A stretch of 64,000 nt of DNA from Calvatia gigantea (lineage: Eukaryota > Basidiomycota > Agaricomycetes > Agaricales > Lycoperdaceae): NCBI GenBank assembly GCA_025093985.1, contig JACAAK010000007.1:2170001-2234000 (forward strand), in the 5' to 3' direction. The stretch's first letter is position 1. Every line of letters starts with the position of its first letter. Position numbers and translations under genes: made by a program. Under the pieces are notes generated by a model that worked only from the letters and a program-made list of their open reading frames with translations, made no database searches and was not told where the DNA came from. This document shows, one piece after another, positions 56,601 through 64,000 of the stretch.

Positions 56601-57402
56601 TGGCCATGTCTTTGTAGTAATGTCAGGACAGGTTCCTCAGTAATACATTTCTTGAGTTGGTTGAACAAGTCTTGGTGTTCTTGTGTCCATTCCCATGTGG
56701 TTACTCCTTTGAGTTTGTTTAAGGGCCCCACAATCATACTGAAGTTTTTGATGAAACATTGATAGTAGTTTGTGAAACCCAGGAACCTTTCTACTCCTTT
56801 GGTGTTCTTGGGTTCGGGCCAATCCCATACTGATTTTACTTTATCCTCTTCTATTTCAATTTGTCCATGTCCTATCTGAACTCCTAACATTGGGATTTCT
56901 TCTGCATCGAAGATACACTTGGTTCATTTGAAGTATAAATTGTACTGGGCTGCTCGTTCTAGAAATTGTATTGTTCATTCCTTTAGTTGCTCCTTAGTGT
57001 CTCCTGGGATGGTGAAGTCATCCATATAGTTTATGATGTCTCCGTTTTGTAAGAGGTCGTGGAAGATGCTTGTCATCATTCTGGAGAACATTCCTGGTGA
57101 GTTGCTTAGACCAAAATACATGACTGTTGGTTTGAAAAGTCCTTCGTTGGTGAGGAAGGTGGCTTTCCATTCATCTCCTTCTTTGATCCTGACGTTGTTG
57201 TATCCCCAGATGATGTCCAGCTTATTGAAATATTTTGCTTTTCCAAGTTTGTCAATTACTTCACCAATTCTTGGTAATGGTGTTTTGTCTTTGATTACCA
57301 CATTGTTTAGTTGTCTGTAGTCTTGGATTAGCCTTTTGGATCTGTCTTTCTTTGGGATGAAGAATGTTGGTGCTGCATATGGAGATTTCGATGGTCGTAT
57401 TC
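53624..57402 (-). mobile_element. Gypsy chromovirus, 5'-truncated, minus strand
   Basis: Read leftwards from 57402: RT from SPYAAPTFFIPKKDRS with NYMDDFTIPGD (56975-57418), then RNase H (VEVNASDYALGGVLSQLQED, YDKELLAIVHALKEWRHYLL) in 56354-56890. The integrase zinc finger and DDE core lie at 55286-55909 (CQACQRNKSRM; SVDMIRPLP; FSDRGPQFTSEF; HPQTDGQTERINRE). KLGQKWYGPFLIKKKIGE follows. The chromodomain is at about 54734-54872 (YKVEEIC ... YQFLVHWKGYSNEEDMWTAE). A ~360-codon extension then runs to the polypurine tract at 53624. Frames are interrupted by a handful of TGA and TAA codons, mostly TGA at expected CGA. The 5' part (gag, protease, first part of RT) is replaced by a plus-oriented LTR at 57403. 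Confidence 0.9.
53642..54733 (-). pseudogene. Post-chromodomain extension ORF of the Gypsy element
   Basis: In frame with the chromodomain, the sequence continues for about 360 codons to a stop just before the polypurine tract, broken by five TGA and one TAA. Readable blocks are HPENTHKRRGRKHKKALNKQ, SLIHPIPTRISSLPFPEPDN, GLLEVLLKDVDKATNSEIEN, FTDMYAGFTNTFSSTNQHIP, GLEVFNHLDIANIFLELADV and LRHFIKTITSPQLALVFLLP. The last part is EKDQHYWKLIVKSYWDSSTT and ends DKLPEV. The same region is present in the copies at 42806-43393 and 63658-64000, so it is a stable element component. No TM segment or known domain seen. Confidence 0.65.
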
Positions 57403-57670
57403 TGTTGTGAACTTTCACTGATCAGATCATGTTCCTTACCCATCTACATTCCTATCTCCTATGTACCTGTTTCAGCTATTTCCTACTGAGCAATCTCCGA
57501 GTATGACTCCAACTAACTACAACACCATTCCTATCAGACGTTTCATGTAGTTCCCCATCCATTCAACTGGATGTTCCTGTAGTATTTAAGTGTACATACA
57601 TACTCCTGTATTCAGTATGCTTAACCACTTAGTTCCTCTCCCCTTACTTGCCCTCAAGTCTTAGCCTAAG
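57403..57670 (+). repeat. Gypsy LTR, plus orientation, truncated
   Basis: Starts TGTTGTGAACTTTCACTG inside the RT sequence of the left element and runs to CTTAGCCTAAG, lacking the last ~40 bp of the LTR, where a fragment of the other LTR family begins. Confidence 0.8.
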
Positions 57671-57741
57671 TGTTGAATCTCGCTCCATACCACTATGTTG
57701 GTTCAGTCTATTTATAGCTGAAACGGGGTTCGAGTATTTCA
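57671..57741 (+). repeat. First 71 bp of a Copia-like LTR
   Basis: TGTTGAATCTCGCTCC ... GAGTATTTCACC matches the start of 52385-52929, then stops abruptly at the Gypsy gag/pol sequence. Confidence 0.8.
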
Positions 57742-60610
57742 CCTATGGAGGAATGGGTGAACCTATGGAGATAGGAAGCCAACACCACATCTTCAACACT
57801 GAAGGGAAACCAAAATGCTATAATTGTGGCATTTTCGGACATATGGCCAAAGACTGCAAGAAACCCAAGGGATTAACCTGCTATAACTGCGAGAAGATGG
57901 GCCATATAGCAAAGGCCTGCACCACACCAAAGAAAATACAGGTCTGAGGAGTAGAGGAAGTTGATGAAGAAAAGAAGGATTTTTCCGAAGACTTTGAGTA
58001 GGCACTACCTCAAGAGTCAGAAAGCTTGTATCTAGAATATCAGACAAATTCTACATGATTCCTCAGAGAAGAAAGCACAAGCTAAACCTAAAAGGAAAAA
58101 TACAAATGGTAAAAAAAGAGATAACAGTGGACATGATTGTTGACTCAGGATGCACAACCAGCAGCATCAGCAAAAAACTGGTAGACGAGGAAAAACTTCC
58201 CACCCGAAAACTAGAACAACAGATCTTGGTACTAAATGTGGATGGAATACCAAACCAGGGTGGTAAAGTAACAGAAACGGCCACAATTGACATAGACATT
58301 CAAGGACACAAAGAACAAATCGAAGTGTCAGTTGTACAACTACAAGACTACGCAGAGGTCTTCCTAGGACATGACTGGCTGGTCAAACATAACCCAGAAG
58401 TAGATTGGAATAGTGGAGAAATCAAATTCACCCAGTGTCCACAGAACTGTCAATTCCCCCACCAAAACATTCCCATCATGGAGAAGATATGGAGCATGGC
58501 CACTATAGAAGACTTATAGAAAGAAGAAGATGAACCAGACCCAACCAAACCAGAAGATTTACCAGACTACATACAGCCATTCACGCATCTGTTCAACAAA
58601 ACAATGTTTGACAAACTCCCAGAATGAACCGAATGGGACCACGAAATAATTTTAATGGAGGATGCCCTGAAGGAGATAAGTGCAGGAACTTACAACATAA
58701 TGGTCAAAGAACAGGCCAAACTCAAAGCATTCATCAAAGAAAACCTAGAATCAGGACAAATACAGCCATCGAAATCCCTATATGCAGCACCAACCTTCTT
58801 TATTCCCAAGAAGGACAGATCAAAGAGATTAATTCAGGACTATAGGTGATTAAACAACATGGTAGTCAAAGACAAAACACCACTGCCAAGAATTAGCGAA
58901 GTAATTGACAAACTCGGGAAGGCCAAGTACTTTAACAAGCTTGATATCATCTGGGGATATAACAACGTCAGGATCAAGGAAGAAGATAAATGGAAAGTGG
59001 CATTTCTCACCAACAAAGGGCTCTTTGAGCCAACAGTCATGTATTTTGGACTCAGCAACTCGCCGGGGACCTTCTCCAGAATGATGACAAGTATCTTCCA
59101 TGATCTATTACAAAACAGAGATATTATAAACTATATGGATAACTTTGCCATTTCTGGTGACACCAAGGAGCAACTAAAAGAGTGGACAGTACAGTTCCTA
59201 AAATGTGCAGCATAATACAACCTATGCTTCAAACAAACCAAATGCATCTTCAACGTGGAAGAAATCCCTATGTTAGGAGTCAAAGTTGAACATGAATGAG
59301 TTGAAATGAAAGAAGAAAAGGTCAAATCAGTATGGGACTGGCCAGAGCCGAAGAATACAAAAGGGGTAGAAAGGTTCCTAGGCTTTGCCAACTACTACTG
59401 ATGTTTCATAAAAAACTTCAGCAAGATTACAGGACTACTAAACAAACTCAAGGGAGCAGCCACATGGGAATGGAATCAAGAACATCAGACGGCATTCAAG
59501 CACCTTAAAAAGTGCATCACTGAAGAGCCCATGTTAACCCTACCACAAAAACAAGGATAGTTTAGGGTAGAAGTCGACGCATCAGACCATGCATTAGAAG
59601 GTGTGTTATCACAGCTACAGGAGAACAAATGGCACCCAATTGCCTTCACATCATGAACACTATCTCTAGTAGAGCACAACTATGAAATATACGACAAGGA
59701 GCTACTAGCCATCATCCACACCCTAAAAGAATGGAGACACTACCTGCTAGATGCAGAAGAAAAATTCGAAATCTGGACCAACCATGAAAATTTGAAATAC
59801 TACTGAGAACTGCAAAAACTGAACAGACAACAAGCTCAATGGTATCTATACTTACAGGACTACAACTTCACACTGTGATATGTGTCTGGAAAAACAAATA
59901 CAAAGGCCGACCTGTTGTCCCAAATCCACCAAATACCAGAGGGACAAGAAAACAAACTGGTTACCATGATCCGAGAAAGCTGGCTGCAAACAAGAAACAC
60001 AGATGACACAGTGTTCTTACAAGCAGAGTTATTCCTTGAACCAACATTCCTAGAACAGATCCAAAACAAGCCCCAGCATGACACAACAGTTCTTACTGAA
60101 TTAAGAAAACTGGAGTCCAAGCTCACCAAGGATCATGGAATTAACTACAGACAAAACAGCGCATATGTTCCACCCAACCCAAAGCTATGAGAAGAAATCC
60201 TGACACAGTACCACGACATGCCAGATGCAGGCCATCTGGGCCAACATAGAATGATGGAACTAATCAGCCACGACTACTGGTGGCCAACAATGCGAAAGGA
60301 CATGAAAAAATATATCTGAGGATGCCAAGCCTGCCAAAGGAATAAAGCAAGAACAACACCACTCAAATCACCACTATACCCCCTCCTAGTCCCAAATGGA
60401 CCTTGGGAAGAAATCAGCATCAACATGATCAGACCACTACCAGAGTCAAAAGGGAAAGATGTGATATTGGTCATTGTAGACTGCTTCACAAAAATGATAC
60501 AGCTTATAGCGATGGCCATGGACATTTCATCCAAAGGCATCACAAGGATATATCGAGATGAAATATGGAAGCTACACAGATTACCAAGGAAAGTACTCAG
60601 TGACCGATAA
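57742..60610 (+). mobile_element. Gypsy chromovirus copy, plus strand, mutated
   Basis: Zinc knuckles CYNCGIFGHMAKDC and CYNCEKMGHIAKAC (57817-57930), protease DMIVDSGCTTSSISKKLVDE (58126 on), RT (FFIPKKDRSKRLIQDYR; YFNKLDIIWGYNNVRIKEED; active-site box NYMDNFAISGD near 59130), RNase H (YDKELLAIIHTLKEWRHYLL) and the integrase start (CQACQRNKART; SINMIRPLPESKGKDV; IYRDEIWKLHRLPRK). It breaks off after LSDR at 60608. A dozen or more in-frame TGA codons and a few TAG/TAA interrupt it. Catalytic Asp residues are changed to Asn in both RT (YMDN) and integrase (SINM). Not functional. Confidence 0.88.
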
Positions 60611-60814
60611 AGAGGCAGAAATAGAATACTAAATGTGATATGGATGTATGGCTTAGATTAAGCTGACAGAATAGATTTTTAAAGATTTCTGCACAAGGCA
60701 AGTTTATGGGGAGGCAATCTGACAATATGAGGGACAATTCCACAAAATAATGCGAAACAATGGCACGTAGAGAACACTAGAATAGCTAACTACCTTCACT
60801 AAGAAGAGTAAAGC
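60611..60814 (+). other. Decayed sequence left of an LTR
   Basis: Non-coding, with stops in all frames. The last ~110 bp (from about 60706) recur before the LTR at 63349. Confidence 0.5.
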
Positions 60815-61102
60815 TGTTACGACCTTAGTCTGATTAGACCTCAGGTTGCAGCTTAGGCTAAGTCTTGAGGGCGAGTAAGGGGAGAAGAACTAGAGTGGTT
60901 AAGCATACCGAATACAGGAGTATGTATGTATGCTTAAATACAGAAGGAACATCCAGTTGAATCTGAGGAAATACATTAGACATCCGATGACTTGGCACTA
61001 GTAGGAGTCAGAGTTGCCATCACACAGGAGGAAAAACTGAACTGTACACAGTGGAAGGGGAAAACAGCAAGTACTGGCTGATACAAGAAAATGGATTCAA
61101 CA
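60815..61102 (-). repeat. Gypsy LTR, second half garbled
   Basis: Begins TGTTACGACCTTAGTCTG and is identical to 63349-63510 for the first ~160 bp. After CCAGTTGAAT it differs from all other copies by many short indels and ends GGATTCAACA. Confidence 0.75.
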
Positions 61103-61109
61103 ATACCCC

Positions 61110-62954
61110 CCATGTTGTGAACGTGTGCACTATGCACAGCAGTCCTTCATGATGTTGATACGTTGTTACCCGTTCTTGGTTTTTGATCAGGCAAACCGTC
61201 ATCTCTGGTCTGGTTCGACTGCTTTAGGTCCGCTCCCCATTCTGGGTTGCAGCAGAACTGTTCCACTCTGGTTGCTCCACCTCTGTTCTGGTATTCTCTC
61301 TCTGATCGATGACGACTGCTTTGGGCTTTCTGGGATTCTCTTCAGATCCACCTCAGTAATTTACTATATGATGTATCACTTATGCTGAGCATTACACTCT
61401 GCTTTGCTGGTTAATTAGCTGGTCTTCATGACCACAATAAATACCGCAGTGTCAGAAACATTATAAGTCTTGTGTTCTTGTGTTCCAAGTTGATTGGGCA
61501 AGTCCTGCCTTGAGTTTTATAACACACCATGAGCATATACCTGAGCTATCTGATCCACTTAAGCTGGTAGTTATAAGCTGCTAAGGCCCGCTTAATCATA
61601 TAAAGCAGGGATATAGAAAATATCTTTGAGAAGTCCACTGTTGGTTCCTTTACTTCAGGCTTCAACACTTTACCCCTTCCACATCTATTCGACTACCACT
61701 TTATTCTTTCCACAGATAGCTCATGTGCTTCAAGCACTTTATGCCAAGCTAAGGCAGTGGGCCACCGCATTTGCAGCGCTTACACTGGTATGGTAGACAG
61801 CGGCCGCAAGGCTTGCAGCACCAATAAAACCATGGCATTATGCCAATAGCAGCAGCATTTGCAGCATTTGCAAAATATCCAAAGAAGATAGCAAGGAGAA
61901 GAATGCTAATCATGTCCTTGCAGCTGGGAAATAAGGGGAGAAGGATAATGAGCTGGTAATACTGCCATTATGTCATTTCAGGAAATACTTCAGAATATAG
62001 TTTAAATATGCCACTGGCTCGAGCGATTGCCGCCATATACTATTTCTCTTATAGAGGAGCTGCGTCATTATATATCGCGCCCTGCTTCCAGCATCAACGT
62101 TACTTCACTTGTGTTAAGTGCATGTTCACACGCCCAAGTTTGAAGACCTGTTTAAAGTCAGAGCATGGACAAGCACATTAAAATGCTTTGTCCGCCAACT
62201 ACAGGAACAACAATGATTGCTTTAAGAAAGTTTGACTTTATAGAAGTCGCCGTCCATTATTAGGACTTGAGCACACTATTTAGCAACTATAATCAAGAAA
62301 GAGGATGTGTTTAGCACCACATGTCGCAATATGCCAATGAATTCCTTAAGAAATCCTTTAGACCACTCTTTATAGAGCTTGGCACTGGAGGAATTCTTGT
62401 GTTGCCATCTTCGGATGACACTGACCTTGATACCAATGGAAGGATATACAGTAGTACTTTCGACTTCATACTCCTTGATAAATGCTATGAATAATGGTGT
62501 GCCGCATGAGATGTAAGCGCAGGCTATAAATCCTTTTCTATGCAACAAGTGAGAAATCCTTACGGATTATATGAAGATGATAGCAGGAACAAGTTGCTCT
62601 ATTCACTTGAGAAGAATATCCTTCGCAGGATCTTGTGAATCACATCATTAAAAAGAAAGGAAATTACGACACGTCTAGGAATTAGCAGAATAGCTCCCAA
62701 CATATAATGGTTGAGCTTTAGTACAATGTCACCAGATTTAATTCTTAGACCTCACCACTTTACATTAGGCCTGAGGCAAGAAACTGGAATCCTTCGGGAA
62801 CGACAAGTATCTGAACTGCTTTCATATTCCAGCATTAGTCCATGACATTAGGGATAAAGATTTGTAGTGCCACATTAGTGTGCAGCCGATCTATATCAAG
62901 AAAATCTTATAACACATGACTTCGAGTGTAATGCTTTTGAGGCAATTGTTGAAC
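61110..62954 (+). mobile_element. Fragment of the Copia-like element body
   Basis: Closely similar to 44464-46300, from CCATGTTGTGAACGTGTGC to GAGGCAATTGTTGAA. No LTR attached. It starts right after the ATACCCCC tract that follows the Gypsy LTR, so junction bases CC/CCATG may be shared. Short frames (for example LGPLPILGCSRTVPLWLLHL) occur in both copies but differ by indels, so protein coding is not supported. Confidence 0.75.
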
Positions 62955-62994
62955 ACCACCTCAAATCATATAAGCGTCTAGTCCCCAATCCATG

Positions 62995-63348
62995 GAAAAA
63001 AGCTTCAATGATAAGCAGAGAAAAGGGAAAGATGTGATATGGTCATTGTAGACTGCTTCCAAAATGATACACTGTTGGATGTGCATGATTCATGCACTCT
63101 CACAAGGGAATTGCATGAATATGGAATTCACATATTACCAAGGAAATACTCAGTGACCGAAAAGAGCAGAAATGAATACTAAATGTTATGGAGTATGGCT
63201 TAGATAAAGAAGATGATTTAAGATTCTGCACAACAAGTTAGGGGAGGCAACTGACAATATTAGAGGGACAATTCCACAAAATAATGCGAAACAATGGCAC
63301 GTAGAGAACACTAGAATAGCTAACTACCTTCACTAAGAAGAGTAAAGC
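62995..63348 (+). other. Indel-riddled echo of 60445-60814
   Basis: Shares GGGAAAGATGTGATAT, GTCATTGTAGACTGCTTC, ACCAAGGAAA and TACTCAGTGACCGA with 60455-60610 but has many 1-10 base deletions and some insertions. From about 63255 on, the match becomes perfect. Decayed duplication or assembly error. Confidence 0.6.
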
Positions 63349-63657
63349 TGTTACGACCTTAGTCTGATTAGACCTCAGGTTGCAGCTTAGGCTAAGTCTT
63401 GAGGGCGAGTAAGGGGAGAAGAACTAGAGTGGTTAAGCATACCGAATACAGGAGTATGTATGTATGCTTAAATACAGAAGGAACATCCAGTTGAATGGAT
63501 GGGGATAACTACATGAAACATCCGATGACTATGGCACAGTAGTTATGAGTCAGAGTTCAGAGATCACACAGGCAGGAATAACTGAAACAGGTACACAGCT
63601 AGGAGGGAATGCAGACAAGTACGGAGCTGATACAAGAACAGACTGGAGTTCACAACA
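63349..63657 (-). repeat. Gypsy LTR, complete
   Basis: 309 bp, starts TGTTACGACC and ends AGTTCACAACA, with a polypurine tract (ATACCCCCC on the plus strand) on its right. It is the 3' LTR of the minus-strand element that runs out of the window. Confidence 0.85.
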
Positions 63658-64000
63658 ATACCCCCCAGTTAGGCTTCATACCTCAGGAAGCTTCGTCAAA
63701 ATCTCCATTTACCACGGCAGCGGCAAGTGCCTTCTTGGTAGAGGCGATGAGGAATTCTCCACTGTTTGATTTTGCAAAGAAGACTGGCAAATGGCTGCAA
63801 CCGTCTTGATGGATAGGGACTGGGACACCGTTGAAGGGGAACTTGGTGGTGGTGGAGCCTTCCCAGTAGTTCTTGACTATTGATTTCCAGTAACATTGGT
63901 CTTTCTCTTGTCCTGGTAGTACAGTGCAGAACCTTGCGGGAGGAAGAAAAACCAATGTGAGTTGCAGTGGGGTGATGGTTTTTATGAAGCATCAGAGGGT
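63658..64000 (-). mobile_element. 3' end of another Gypsy chromovirus, cut by window edge
   Basis: Post-chromodomain ORF again, in broken or alternative frames: VVNGDFDEAS, FPFNGVPVPIHQDGCSHLPV, QEKDQCYWKSIVKNYWEGST and MVFLPPARFCTVLPG match 53642-53930. The rest of the element should lie to the right of the window. Confidence 0.8.

Noticed and set aside
57742..60610. TGA codons read as an amino acid (alternative code) in the retroelement
   Set aside because: Host genes in the same window use TGA as a normal stop (for example 3284-3286), and the stops sit where CpG deamination of CGA predicts them.

Overview
This window is nuclear DNA of a filamentous fungus, most likely an agaricomycete (Basidiomycota). 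The evidence is intron-dense genes with mostly 45-75 nt GT-AG introns, protein variants typical of mushroom-forming fungi, short intergenic distances, and a right-hand part made of nested, CpG-depleted LTR retrotransposons whose in-frame stops are mostly TGA where an Arg CGA codon is expected. I cannot name the species.

Positions 1-34,035 and 36,769-41,063 form an ordinary gene-rich segment. In order they hold: a HIT-family hydrolase (-), a 2-oxoglutarate/Fe(II) oxygenase (+), a PRMT3-type arginine methyltransferase (-), two small hypothetical genes (+), a CCDC25/NFACT-R protein (-) divergent from an RBM25-type splicing factor (+), a secreted GH37 trehalase (+), the mitochondrial AAA extractase Msp1/ATAD1 (-), a serine/threonine-rich single-pass surface protein (+), two small signal-peptide/one-TM proteins (-), the N-glycan mannosyltransferase ALG11 (+), an FMN-dependent 2-hydroxyacid oxidase/dehydrogenase (-), an SLP1/SUCO-type SUN-domain ER protein (-), a conserved two-TM fungal protein of unknown function (-) and an ENTH-domain epsin (-). 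Most are housekeeping genes without a shared pathway; ALG11 and SLP1 both act at the ER membrane. I rebuilt gene models by hand from splice sites. Three conserved genes (RBM25, trehalase, epsin) each need one single-base frame correction, which points to indel errors in the assembly or recent decay.

Positions 34,670-35,663 and 41,350-42,490 are two inverted copies of an unrecognised intronless gene family. The first is broken. The second is an intact 297-codon ORF inside a 1.2 kb stretch in which I find no CpG.

Positions 42,499-64,000 are a nest of LTR elements. One family is a Ty3/Gypsy chromovirus with ~308 bp LTRs (TGTTGTGAAC...GTAACA read along the element): two CCHC knuckles, protease, RT, RNase H, integrase, chromodomain, and an unusual ~360-codon extension after the chromodomain that runs to the polypurine tract. 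Several truncated copies lie in both orientations. The second family has ~500-545 bp LTRs (TGTTGAATCTC...TCTCAACA) and a primer-binding site matching the anticodon arm of initiator tRNA-Met, which suggests Ty1/Copia-like half-tRNA priming. Its body (43,838-52,929) carries an integrase-like remnant, a degenerate ~50 bp minisatellite, and a Gypsy fragment flanked by perfect 101 bp direct repeats. The last 4 kb contain partial duplications with indel-riddled patches that look like assembly trouble. No tRNA, rRNA or CRISPR array was recognised.
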